The translations under genes and the position numbers were made by a program. This document shows, piece after piece, positions 41,125 through 49,171 of a stretch of 54,780 nucleotides of DNA. The stretch is taken from positions 1 to 54,780 of the forward strand of contig WHTH01000025.1 in assembly GCA_009377865.1 (NCBI GenBank), given 5' to 3'. The notes under the pieces are model-generated. The model saw nothing but the letters and a program-made list of their open reading frames with translations, was not told where the DNA came from and did no database searches. Positions within the stretch are counted from its first letter, which is position 1, and every line of letters begins with the position of its first letter. This stretch comes from Pseudonocardiaceae bacterium (GTDB lineage Bacteria > Actinomycetota > Actinomycetes > Mycobacteriales > Pseudonocardiaceae).

Positions 41125-41739
41125 GTGAGCACCGCGAGCCTGATGGTGGCGGGGCGGCGATTGCACGTCGCCGCAGAACAGCGGGACCGCGATCCGGATG
41201 CGGCCCAAGCGGCGGCCCAAGCCTTCCTGACCGCGCTGGGCATCGACCTGGACCATGAAGCCCTGGCCGAGACCCCGGCGCGGATGGCCAAGGCGTATCT
41301 CGAGCTGCTCACCCCCCGCGAGTTCGACCTCACCACATTCCCCAACGACGAGGGCTACGAGCAGTTGGTTCTGGTACAGGGTATTCCGTTCCGGTCGTTG
41401 TGCGAGCACCACGCGCTGCCGTTCATCGGCACTGCCGATGTCGGCTACCTCCCGGCCGAGCGGATCATCGGCTTGTCCAAGCTTGCACGAGTAGTGGAGC
41501 TGTTCGCCCACCGCGCGCAGGTACAGGAGCGGATGACCAAGCAGATCGCCGATTGGCTTGCCGAACACTTGGCTCCCAAAGGCGTCGGGGTGGTGCTGCG
41601 CGCCGAACACCTGTGCATGACGCTGCGTGGCGCCCAGGTCTCGGGCACCACCACGCTGACCTCGGCCATGCAGGGCCTGCTGCTGAACGACGCCCGCGCC
41701 CGGCACGAGTTCGTCACCCTCACCCATCCCGCCCGGTAA
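41125..41739 (+). CDS. folE: GTP cyclohydrolase I
   Basis: Converts GTP to 7,8-dihydroneopterin triphosphate. The 204-residue protein retains the zinc and catalytic residues: SLCEHHALPF (Cys, His), GLSKLARVVELFA, RAQVQERMTKQI and AEHLCMTLRG (His, Cys). The end (VSGTTTLTSAMQG) is more divergent than housekeeping FolE, which suggests a specialised copy. In 7-deazapurine and pterin pathways FolE feeds a PTPS/QueD enzyme, which is the next gene here. First gene of the island operon. Confidence 0.93.
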   Translation: MSTASLMVAGRRLHVAAEQRDRDPDAAQAAAQAFLTALGIDLDHEALAETPARMAKAYLELLTPREFDLTTFPNDEGYEQLVLVQGIPFRSLCEHHALPFIGTADVGYLPAERIIGLSKLARVVELFAHRAQVQERMTKQIADWLAEHLAPKGVGVVLRAEHLCMTLRGAQVSGTTTLTSAMQGLLLNDARARHEFVTLTHPAR

Positions 41740-41757
41740 CAGTCAAGGAGAACCTGG

Positions 41758-42231
41758 ATGCTCACGATATTGCAGGTGGGGCGCGGCGAGTTCGGCTTCT
41801 CCGCTGCCCACGCCGGACTGCACGACGGCGAGTTCGAACCCCTGCACGGCCACACCTTCCAGGTCACCCTGCGGCTGTTCGGCGAGCCCGGTTTCGACGG
41901 GATGCTGATTGATTTCAGCAAGGTCAAGTCCGCGCTGCGAGAGGCCATCGCCCCGCTGCGCCGTCGCACGCTGATACCCGGACTGGCACAGCAGGCGCGG
42001 ATTACATCGGAGAACGACACCGTGTCGATCGCCACCAGCGGCAAGGCCTACGTGCTGCCCGCCGATGATGTGGTGGTGCTGCCGCTGGCCAACACCACCA
42101 CCGAGGCCATCGCCGGCTACCTGCTCGAGCAGGTGCTGCCGCATCTGCAAGGCGAGTGCTTGACCACGGCGGAGCTGGAGGTTTCCGAGGCACCTGATAC
42201 CTCGGTGACGGCCCGTGTCGACGTCAACTGA
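41758..42231 (+). CDS. 6-pyruvoyltetrahydropterin synthase/QueD-like protein with altered active site
   Basis: The 157-residue T-fold protein keeps the zinc histidines (FSAAH, about residue 20; LHGHTF, about 36) and the substrate-anchor Glu near the end (VSEAPDTSV). In QueD/PTPS a catalytic Cys stands four residues before HGH; here it is Phe, with Glu on either side (GEFEPLHGH). The usual catalytic Asp-His of the LDH-R-L pattern reads LRRRTLIPG. So it may bind a pterin or dihydroneopterin triphosphate but is unlikely to do standard QueD chemistry. AAGGAG precedes the ATG. Confidence 0.85.
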   Translation: MLTILQVGRGEFGFSAAHAGLHDGEFEPLHGHTFQVTLRLFGEPGFDGMLIDFSKVKSALREAIAPLRRRTLIPGLAQQARITSENDTVSIATSGKAYVLPADDVVVLPLANTTTEAIAGYLLEQVLPHLQGECLTTAELEVSEAPDTSVTARVDVN

Positions 42232-42243
42232 CATGGGTTCGCC

Positions 42244-43080
42244 GTGAGCCACGCCAACGACCGGAACACCGGCCCGGTGCCGATCTGCCATCGTGACCGC
42301 ACCAAGACGCTGCTGGCCGCCGCGATCGAGCACCACCTCACCGACCAGGGGCAGCCACCTGACCGACCGATGGAGGCTCCGTGGGACGTGTGGTGGGCCT
42401 GCTACCGCGTTCAGCGCACTGCCGCGGAGTTCAGCCTGGACCCGCGCCGCGCCAAGGCTCGCTGTGAGGTGTGTGCCACCGATGCCGGCAGGCTGGCTTC
42501 GTGTGCGCCGCCCGAGCACCCCGACCGAATGGTGAAGCGGCGCTGTTCGTGCTTGCTGACTTGGGCACGGTCGATGCGGCAGCCGGCCACCGACATCGCC
42601 TGGCCCGCATGGCGGCTGACGGTGGCCATGGTCAAACCGGGCAGCGATCCGATAGCTGTGCGCGAATTGCTGGCCGAGAGCCACACCGTGCTGGCGGATA
42701 CCCAACAGAGCTTGGCTCCGGCGGACGTGCGGCGGCTGTATCCCGACGCCTACGGGCGGGCGTACGTCGCCCGCCGGGACGACTATCTGACTTCGGCCCC
42801 GGTCACCGTGTTCGTGCTGCTCGCGTCACCCTGGGCGGTCGGCAAGGCCAAGGACATCAAACTGGGCGTTCGCCGCCACCTCGGTGACGGGGACGTGCTG
42901 CGCAACCACCTGCACATGCCCGACAGCCCCGGCGACGCCTTCGCCGACCTGGACCACCTCGCGGGTACCGAGACGTTCATCCGACTCTATGAAAGGTACG
43001 AGCGTGACCGAGCAGCAGACCGTCTGGCGCGCTACCGGGCTCTACTGGAACAACCGGACCCCCGGCATCGGCCTGGTTGA
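42244..43080 (+). CDS. Nucleoside-diphosphate-kinase-like protein with an N-terminal Cys-rich extension
   Basis: The 278-residue protein has an NDP-kinase-like C-terminal half from about residue 123. VAMVKPGS aligns with the kinase I-KP-D strand, YLTSAPVTVFVLL with the SGPVVAMV strand, and RNHLHMPDSPGDA with RN-I-I-H-G-S-D-S, keeping the phosphorylated His. The first 120 residues are unrelated to NDP kinases and hold CEVCATDAGRLASC plus CSC, a possible metal site. It would phosphorylate a nucleotide-like intermediate. The similarity is by eye. The GTG has a weak ribosome site and the end overlaps the next gene by 77 bases. Confidence 0.65.
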   Translation: MSHANDRNTGPVPICHRDRTKTLLAAAIEHHLTDQGQPPDRPMEAPWDVWWACYRVQRTAAEFSLDPRRAKARCEVCATDAGRLASCAPPEHPDRMVKRRCSCLLTWARSMRQPATDIAWPAWRLTVAMVKPGSDPIAVRELLAESHTVLADTQQSLAPADVRRLYPDAYGRAYVARRDDYLTSAPVTVFVLLASPWAVGKAKDIKLGVRRHLGDGDVLRNHLHMPDSPGDAFADLDHLAGTETFIRLYERYERDRAADRLARYRALLEQPDPRHRPG

Positions 43081-43918
43081 CCCCACCGGCACCGAACACA
43101 TCGAGGCAGTCCCCCCAGGCACCTCGTTGGGCTACCAGCTCGGCGGGTCACGCTGCTGCGTCGGCGTGTGGCTTGCCCAGCAACGACGACGCCAACCCTG
43201 TCCGTTTCTCCACCCGATCCTGCCGCCGGCCACCCGAGCCCAATGCGACCCGTGCGGAGCAGTCGATCCCGGCAAGATGCTCGCGCGGAACATCACCCTC
43301 GACGACGGCCGCCGCTATGCGCTCTACCTGGCCTGGTTCGGGTCCGGCTTGACCAAGGTCGGGTTAACCGCCACCGAACGCGGCACCGACCGGCTCGCCG
43401 AACAAGGCGCGCTGGCCTTCACTTGGCTCGCCCACGGCCGCCTGCCCGCCGTCCGCGCCGCCGAACAACGCATCTCGGCCAGTGGCCTGGCTCCTCAACG
43501 GCGGCGGCGTCGCGTCAAGCTCGCCGCCTGGTGGAAGCTCCCCGACGAGACCCAACGCCGCGACGAACTGGGCGCCGCCTACCAACAGATCATCGAGGCC
43601 GTGCCGTGGCCCGCAGACCTGGACCGCGAGGCATGCGCAGTGGTCGACCAGGTCGAGCTGTTCGGTCTCGACGCGCTTCCGGATTCGTGCCAGGAGATCA
43701 CCGGACTGTCGAGCGGCGCGGTGCTCAGTGGAACAGTGCGCTGCGCCGTCGGCCGCGACCTGCTGCTCGACACCCTGCACGGGCCACTGCTGACCGACAC
43801 CCGCCTGCTGGCCGGATGGCCACTGCACCTCACCAACGCCATGCCCACCAGTCTGGAAATACGTGCTTGCGACTACGCCCGGAGCAACGATGGCGCTGAC
43901 CAAGCCTCCCTGTTCTGA
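43004..43918 (+). CDS. DUF2797 domain protein
   Basis: The 304-residue protein starts at a GTG with AAAGG seven bases upstream, inside the previous gene. Its body (GLYWNNRTPGIGLVDP, CPFLHPILPPATRAQCDPCG, YALYLAWFGSGLTKVGLTA, EQGALAFTWLAHGRLPAVRAAE) matches DUF2797. The Y-LYLA...KVGLT-R pattern recalls GIY-YIG nuclease folds, and the C-P...C-DPCG cluster could bind zinc. The function is unknown. It overlaps both neighbours, indicating a tightly coupled operon. Confidence 0.75.
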   Translation: MTEQQTVWRATGLYWNNRTPGIGLVDPTGTEHIEAVPPGTSLGYQLGGSRCCVGVWLAQQRRRQPCPFLHPILPPATRAQCDPCGAVDPGKMLARNITLDDGRRYALYLAWFGSGLTKVGLTATERGTDRLAEQGALAFTWLAHGRLPAVRAAEQRISASGLAPQRRRRRVKLAAWWKLPDETQRRDELGAAYQQIIEAVPWPADLDREACAVVDQVELFGLDALPDSCQEITGLSSGAVLSGTVRCAVGRDLLLDTLHGPLLTDTRLLAGWPLHLTNAMPTSLEIRACDYARSNDGADQASLF

Positions 43919-44540
43919 CACCGGTCTGTACCCGGTGCTGGTGCTGGAAGGCATGCCCGGCGCGGGAAAAACCACCGCCACCACCATTCTGGCCGCCGAG
44001 AACCGCATCGTGATCGGCGAGTACACCACCACGACCGGCGCCATTGTGCCGATCCAGGCTCACCCATCCGTCGATGACGACGCCGGACATCAGCACAACT
44101 GGCTACGCAAACACCACCAAGTCCAGCCCGCCCGCCGCGCCGGACCGGTGTTCTGTGACCGGGACTGGCTCTCCGCGCTGGCCTACGCCTACAGCGTCGC
44201 CGACATCGACCACGGGGAGCTGCTTACCAGCCGAGCCCGCTGGGCGTCCGAGTGTCTCAACCGCGGGGACCTCATCGTCGCCGATATCTACGTGGTGTTC
44301 CCTCTCGACCCTACGGTCAGCCTCCTGCGACGAATACACCGGCTCACGCCCGGACACCCGTGGAGCAGTCCGCCCGGCTTGATTCGCCTCTCGACGTTCT
44401 ACAGCGACCCCGCAGCGGCGCTGGCCTTCGTGGACTCGGATCTGGCCGCTCGGCTGCGCGCGACCACGTGGCACCCGCTGGGTGGCTACTCCATGGACCG
44501 CACTGTCCGGCTTCTCCGCGACCTTGTCGACCGTCCATGA
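43890..44540 (+). CDS. P-loop kinase, thymidylate-kinase-like
   Basis: The 216-residue protein has Walker A in LVLEGMPGAGKTT (about residue 20) and a later CDRDWLSALAYAYS that resembles the DR(Y/W)-S-AYQ substrate motif of thymidylate and deoxynucleoside kinases, then DLIVADIYVVFPLDP as a Walker B-like strand. It probably phosphorylates a nucleotide or pterin-like small molecule. GGAG precedes the ATG at 43890, 29 bases inside the DUF2797 gene, and the stop overlaps the glycosyltransferase start by four bases. Confidence 0.75.
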   Translation: MALTKPPCSDTGLYPVLVLEGMPGAGKTTATTILAAENRIVIGEYTTTTGAIVPIQAHPSVDDDAGHQHNWLRKHHQVQPARRAGPVFCDRDWLSALAYAYSVADIDHGELLTSRARWASECLNRGDLIVADIYVVFPLDPTVSLLRRIHRLTPGHPWSSPPGLIRLSTFYSDPAAALAFVDSDLAARLRATTWHPLGGYSMDRTVRLLRDLVDRP

Positions 44541-45808
44541 CAACGCCGAAGCCGACCGTGGTCGTGGCACTCCACGACGGGTTCTACGGCTGCGGCACCG
44601 GAGCGGGCCGATCCAATCACGCACTCCTCCAGACCCTCGCTAAGGTGATCCCCACCGAGGCGCGACTGGTCGTGCTCCCCGTCTACCTCGATCCAACCAG
44701 CCCCGAATACGACCCCGGCTGGCACGGGGAGACCACCACGTTGCTCGATCACGTCGATGTCATGGTGCATCCGGTGGACAACGGCACCAGAGGTCAGGTC
44801 CGATTCGGTGGTCTGGATTACTTCCGGCACCTCGTCCGCCACACCGCAGACGTCCTCACCCGGACGGTGCTACCGGACGCCGACCCCATGCTCATCCTGA
44901 CCCTGGACGCCCCGTTCCTCGGGCTCGCGCCACTGCTGCCGGCCCATGTCGCGCCGAACCTGGTGCTGGTGCCCCGATCCACCGGCCGTATCCACGCACC
45001 GGCCGACCACGAACGGATCGCCTGGGAGTCCCATGGGCTGCTCAGCGCCGCGGCACACGGCGGACGGATCGCCACGATCTCCGACTACATGCGAACCCAC
45101 CTGAACATCGACTACCAGGTGCCTGACCACGCCCTGATCAAGTTACCCAACGGTCTGAGCCCGATCGACTGGCAGCTCACGCCACCCGACGACGCGCTAC
45201 TGCCGGCTCGGGCACGGGAGGGGTTCCTGCTGGCGATGGGCCGCGCCCAGCCCTACAAGGGCTTCGACGACCTCCTCGACGCCGTCAACCTGCTGCGCGA
45301 TGATGTCGCGGTGCCGCATCTGCTGCTGGCCGCCGTCACTGACGAACCCGAACCCTCCGACTATCAGCAGCAGCTCGCCAAGAAGATCACCAGCCTCGGG
45401 CTGGACGTGACCCTGCTGACCCGCTTCCACCCCGACGTCCGCCGCCTCCTCGCACACCCAGCGTTGCGAGTCGTGGTGGTGCCTTCACGCGCCGAACCGT
45501 TCGGCCGTATCCCCATCGAGGCCTACGCCGCCGGGGCCACCCCAGTCGTCGCCACCACCGTAGGTGGCCTGACCGAGCAAGTCATCGACGGCCGCACCGG
45601 GATCACCGCCATGTCCGAGGAACCCGCCAGCCTGGCCCTCGCGCTGTGGCGCGCGCTCACCCTCACCCCCAATGAACGGCACCAGATGCGACAAGAAGCC
45701 CGACGATTCGCCGCCAGCCGCTATGATCACCCCTCTAGCGTCAGAGCCTTCCTGCGCCACGTCGCGCGATGGCTTCCCCAAGAGCTCGGCGGCAGTCAGT
45801 CCACATAA
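44537..45808 (+). CDS. GT4-family glycosyltransferase
   Basis: The 423-residue GT-B protein has an N-terminal acceptor domain with a glycine-rich YGCGTGAGRSNHALLQ loop and a GT4 C-terminal domain with FLLAMGRAQPYKGFDDLLDAV, VTLLTRFHPDV and the nucleotide-sugar E-x7-E region PSRAEPFGRIPIEAYAAGATPVVA. It is probably cytoplasmic, with no membrane helix. As the last gene of the folE operon it would decorate the pathway product with a sugar; cyanobacterial pteridine glycosyltransferases are a known parallel. The 3' end overlaps the converging Nudix gene by 13 bases. Confidence 0.85.
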   Translation: MTTPKPTVVVALHDGFYGCGTGAGRSNHALLQTLAKVIPTEARLVVLPVYLDPTSPEYDPGWHGETTTLLDHVDVMVHPVDNGTRGQVRFGGLDYFRHLVRHTADVLTRTVLPDADPMLILTLDAPFLGLAPLLPAHVAPNLVLVPRSTGRIHAPADHERIAWESHGLLSAAAHGGRIATISDYMRTHLNIDYQVPDHALIKLPNGLSPIDWQLTPPDDALLPARAREGFLLAMGRAQPYKGFDDLLDAVNLLRDDVAVPHLLLAAVTDEPEPSDYQQQLAKKITSLGLDVTLLTRFHPDVRRLLAHPALRVVVVPSRAEPFGRIPIEAYAAGATPVVATTVGGLTEQVIDGRTGITAMSEEPASLALALWRALTLTPNERHQMRQEARRFAASRYDHPSSVRAFLRHVARWLPQELGGSQST

Positions 45809-46302
45809 GAGGCGGCCAAGAGCGGCGACTCCGCAGACACACCCCACCAGCCCTCCGCGATGCGGGTGGCCGCCTGAGCTTGTGCTTCTCCGGAGCGCCC
45901 CCACCCCAGCAAGCCCGGAGCCTCGGCCAGCGAGGTCATCAAACGCCTCAACAACCGGCCACCGTCCAGGTCAGGGTGGCGCGGATGGAACACGCCGATT
46001 CTGCCGACCGTCCGCACCAACGCCCGCGGCTCGACCGCGCGCTCCAGCTGTTCGTACCCGAGATACACCACATCGGTGACCGTGACCTGGGATTCCTCCA
46101 TCGCCTCCCGTGCGACGGTAGCCGCCAGATCAGCATCAACCGGGTCCGGCGACCCACCCGGCAGGTTGAACCGGGCCCCAGTGTCCTGTACCAACACCCG
46201 CCCCGCGTCATCCAGTAGCCAGCCGTACACCTGCACCACCGGCATGCCCGCCGGGACTGGTTCTGGACACCACGCGAAGCCCACATCCACCGTCTGCGTC
46301 AC
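45796..46302 (-). CDS. Nudix hydrolase family protein
   Basis: About 168 residues from a GTG at 46302 (MTQTVDVGFAWCPEP); a longer frame to 46392 adds non-conserved residues. The Nudix box is NLPGGSPDPVDADLAATVAREAMEESQV, cited here by its parts LPGGSPDP and REAMEESQV, with Asp replacing the first Glu. VQVYGWLLDDAGRVLVQ precedes it. Probably acts on a nucleoside-diphosphate-linked substrate. It converges on the glycosyltransferase and is likely part of the island. Confidence 0.8.
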   Translation of the reverse strand: MTQTVDVGFAWCPEPVPAGMPVVQVYGWLLDDAGRVLVQDTGARFNLPGGSPDPVDADLAATVAREAMEESQVTVTDVVYLGYEQLERAVEPRALVRTVGRIGVFHPRHPDLDGGRLLRRLMTSLAEAPGLLGWGRSGEAQAQAATRIAEGWWGVSAESPLLAASYVD

Positions 46303-46401
46303 GGCCGCAGACAGTAGCCACTCCTGCCGACCACCCACGCCCGCCACGCCGAAGCCATGTGAGTGCGATACGAGTGTGACTCGTCTAGCCACTCACGAGG
46401 C

Positions 46402-46545
46402 GCTGGCCGGTCATCGAGGTCGGCAACTACTCCGGTGGGAGGATCCCCGACCTCGACGGCGTATTACCAGCCCGGGACCGGTCAGTAGGGTCCGGTCGAG
46501 GCGCTCGGAGAGCAGTTCGAGCTACGGGTCGAACCCCGGTTCACC
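46402..46545 (+). repeat. Direct repeat copy 2: decayed fragment of the LytR_C gene, right boundary of the folE island
   Basis: 144 bp matching 40604-40746 with about five substitutions and one inserted C. The insertion shifts the frame and one change makes a CAG into TAG, so the fragment is non-coding. It has neither start nor end of the gene. Its right edge cuts the Nudix gene at 46541. Confidence 0.9.
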
Positions 46546-46825
46546 TGGTGACGACGCCGGTCTCTTCCTCCAGCTCCCGCACCGCGGCCTGCCAAGCGGT
46601 CTCACCCGGTTCCAGCATTCCGCCCGGAAGCTCCCATTGCCGGCGCCAACGATCGAACCCCATCAGCACGCGGTCGGCGAACGTGACGACGGTCAGCGCG
46701 GTCGGCATGGGTATCCGGGCGTCCAGGGCCGCAAGCCCAGGCTCAGCGACAGAACGGAAACCCACCAGTGCGTTGCCGACATCGTCGAGCAGCGGAAGCG
46801 AGGCCACGAGATCCCATCCACACAC
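46541..46825 (-). pseudogene. Nudix hydrolase, C-terminally truncated at the repeat junction
   Basis: The 94-residue frame contains a perfect Nudix box (GGMLEPGETAWQAAVRELEEETGV, cited by its ends GGMLEPGE and RELEEETGV) but stops five residues later, where a complete enzyme needs about 40-50 more residues. The stop lies exactly at the edge of the LytR_C-derived repeat, so the 3' end was replaced during the rearrangement that created the repeat. Confidence 0.75.
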
Positions 46826-46870
46826 GCCCGTTAGCGGCTGTTAAGGGCCTGCCGCCGTTACGAGGAAGGG

Positions 46871-49087
46871 TCACGGGCGCTGCTGCTCAGCGAAAGCGGT
46901 GAGCGCGGCTAGCTGCGCGGGGTCGAGCGAGGGTCGGACCGACTTCCGCGCGGTGGTGAGTTGCGCGTCCGTCACCTCAGTGGCGTCGAGCGATTCGCGC
47001 ATCGCGCCGAGCGCAGCCTCACGGATCAGTGCGGCGCAGTCCGCCGCAGAGTAGCCGTCGAGCTCATCGGCCAGTGCTCGTAGGTCCACATCGGATGACA
47101 GCGGTGTGTTGCGGGCCGCCGCGCGCAGGATCTCCGTGCGCGCCTGCGCATCCGGCGGTGGCACATAGACGAGCCGCTCCAGCCGGCCGGGCCGCAGCAG
47201 TGCGGGATCGATGAGCTCGGGGCGGTTGGTGGCACCGAGCACCACCACGTCTCGCAACGGCTGGACCCCGTCGAGCTCGGTGAGCAGCGCGGCCACCACC
47301 CGGTCGGAGACCCCGGAGTCCGACGACCCACCCCGCCGCGGCGCCAGCGCGTCGATCTCGTCGAGGAACACCAGTGCGGGTGCGGCGTCGCCGGCCCGCC
47401 GGAACAGCTCCCGCACCGCCCGCTCCGACTCGCCGACCCACTTGTCGAGCAGCTCGGCGCCCTTGACGGTGAAGACATTGAGCGCGCCCGAACCCGCGAG
47501 CGCGCGGACCAGGAACGTCTTGCCGCAGCCGGGCGGGCCGTAGAGCAGCACGCCGCGCGGGGGGTCCACGCCGAGCCGGGTGAACGAGTCGGGATAGCGC
47601 AGCGGCCAGAGCACCGCTTCGGTCAGCGACTGCTTGGTGTCGATCAGGTCGCCGACGTCGTCGAGTGTCAGGCCCCCGGTGGCCACGGTGTCCGATGTGG
47701 ACATCGAGATCGGACGGACGACCTCCAGCGCGCCGAGCAGATCGGCCTGCGCGATCACAAGGTCGTCAGTGTCACCGTGCGACAGCGCCGCGCGTACCGC
47801 GGCTTCCCGTCGCAGCGCGACCAGATCTGCGGTGACGAAGCCGGGGGTGTGCTCGCCGATCACGCCGAGATCGACGTCTGCGGCCAGCGGGACCTCCCGC
47901 AGCAGCACCTGCAGCAACGTGGCCCGCGTCCGCGCGTCCGGCGCCGGTATCGACACCTCGCGGTCCACCAGCTGCCGGTCACGTAGCCGCGGGTCCACCG
48001 ACTCGGGGTGCGCGGTGGTGACGATCAGCGCGAGATTGGATTCGTCGAGCGCGGGCGCCAGCGCGTCGAGCACGACCGTGGCCAGCGGGGGTGGGGCGGT
48101 GGCAGGCAGCAGCGCCTCGACGTCGGTCACCAGCAGCACGCTCGGTGTAGCCGAGCGGGCCCGTGCCACGGCATCGTGCACTCGCGCCGACGCCGCGCCC
48201 GCCTCGAGCGCGGCGACGCTCGGTGCCGATAGCTCCACCATCGCGACCCCGAGTTCGCGAGCCACAGCCGCCACCAATGCCGTCTTGCCGACTCCGGACG
48301 GCCCGTACACGGCGATGCCCAGCCGGGTGCTCGCCCCCAACCGGGTCAGCAGCTCGGGTCGACGGAACGACAACTCGAGCCATTCGGTGAGCCGGCGGGC
48401 GACGTCCTGGGCGCCGACCAGGTCGGCGACGGCGGGAGCCGTGTCGGTCGCCGCAGTCACCGCCCCCCGGGTTGTCGCTGCCGGCGCCTGCTGGGCAGCG
48501 GCGACCTTCGGTGCGGCGCCTTCGCCGGTCTGCGGACCGTCGCGCCACGCCACCACGGTCGCTGGCTGCGGGGCCACCGGACCGACCGGATCGGTCATGG
48601 TGACGGTGAGCAGCTCGTTGGTCCAGGTCATGCCGATCGCGGCGGCGAGCTTGCGGCGTGCTGCGTTCGTATCGCTGCCGGGCACGAGGTCCTGCGGGAG
48701 TAGTGAGACCGCGTCCCCGGTCGTGAGCACCTTGCCCGCCAGCGCGAGCCGCAGTGTCTCCGGGCTCACCGATTGGGCGGCCAGCGCCGATCCGGCCAGT
48801 GTCACGGAGCGGGCGGCGGGCACCTCCACCGGTGCCACCACGACCTCGCCACCCTCGACGAGGCCGAGGTTGGACAGCGTCACGTCGTCGAGCAACGCGA
48901 TCCCGGGCGGCCCGGAGCCCGCCGCGGCCAGTGCGGCACTGACCCGGGAGCCGGTCAGGCGCACAGCATCCCAGGCCCGCAGTCCCAGCGCGTCGAGCAC
49001 CTCGGGGTGCAGTCTGACCACACCGCGCCGCGAGTCGAGCGCCGAGGTCGACAGCCGGGCGGTCAGCGTGATCTGCGGCGTGTTCAC
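46871..49087 (-). CDS. CDC48/VAT-like tandem AAA ATPase
   Basis: The 738-residue protein has an N-terminal double-psi-barrel-like CDC48 domain (ITLTARLSTSALDSRRGVVRL onward), a first AAA module with Walker A YGPSGVGKTA but a degenerate Walker B (LLVTDVEALLP), and a second full module with GPPGCGKTF, LVFLDEIDAL, GATNRPELIDPALLRPGRLE. It is likely an unfoldase or remodelling machine with the second ring as motor. The GTG at 49087 gives MNTPQITLTARL; a longer frame exists. The M. tuberculosis counterpart is Rv0435c, next to pssA and psd. Confidence 0.92.
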   Translation of the reverse strand: MNTPQITLTARLSTSALDSRRGVVRLHPEVLDALGLRAWDAVRLTGSRVSAALAAAGSGPPGIALLDDVTLSNLGLVEGGEVVVAPVEVPAARSVTLAGSALAAQSVSPETLRLALAGKVLTTGDAVSLLPQDLVPGSDTNAARRKLAAAIGMTWTNELLTVTMTDPVGPVAPQPATVVAWRDGPQTGEGAAPKVAAAQQAPAATTRGAVTAATDTAPAVADLVGAQDVARRLTEWLELSFRRPELLTRLGASTRLGIAVYGPSGVGKTALVAAVARELGVAMVELSAPSVAALEAGAASARVHDAVARARSATPSVLLVTDVEALLPATAPPPLATVVLDALAPALDESNLALIVTTAHPESVDPRLRDRQLVDREVSIPAPDARTRATLLQVLLREVPLAADVDLGVIGEHTPGFVTADLVALRREAAVRAALSHGDTDDLVIAQADLLGALEVVRPISMSTSDTVATGGLTLDDVGDLIDTKQSLTEAVLWPLRYPDSFTRLGVDPPRGVLLYGPPGCGKTFLVRALAGSGALNVFTVKGAELLDKWVGESERAVRELFRRAGDAAPALVFLDEIDALAPRRGGSSDSGVSDRVVAALLTELDGVQPLRDVVVLGATNRPELIDPALLRPGRLERLVYVPPPDAQARTEILRAAARNTPLSSDVDLRALADELDGYSAADCAALIREAALGAMRESLDATEVTDAQLTTARKSVRPSLDPAQLAALTAFAEQQRP

Positions 49088-49171
49088 GGCCCGACAGCCT
49101 ACGGTGACTCGATCCGCGTACGGGATCGGCGAACACACCGTGCGAATCCGGCGGACACGCCGGTGCCCGGG

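Noticed and set aside
41125-42231. A standard queuosine/preQ0 cluster
   Set aside because: No queE or queC in the window and the PTPS-like protein lacks the QueD catalytic residues.
40604-46545. The repeat pair as phage attachment sites
   Set aside because: No integrase or phage genes, no tRNA, and at about 143 bp with several differences the repeats are longer and more diverged than usual att cores.
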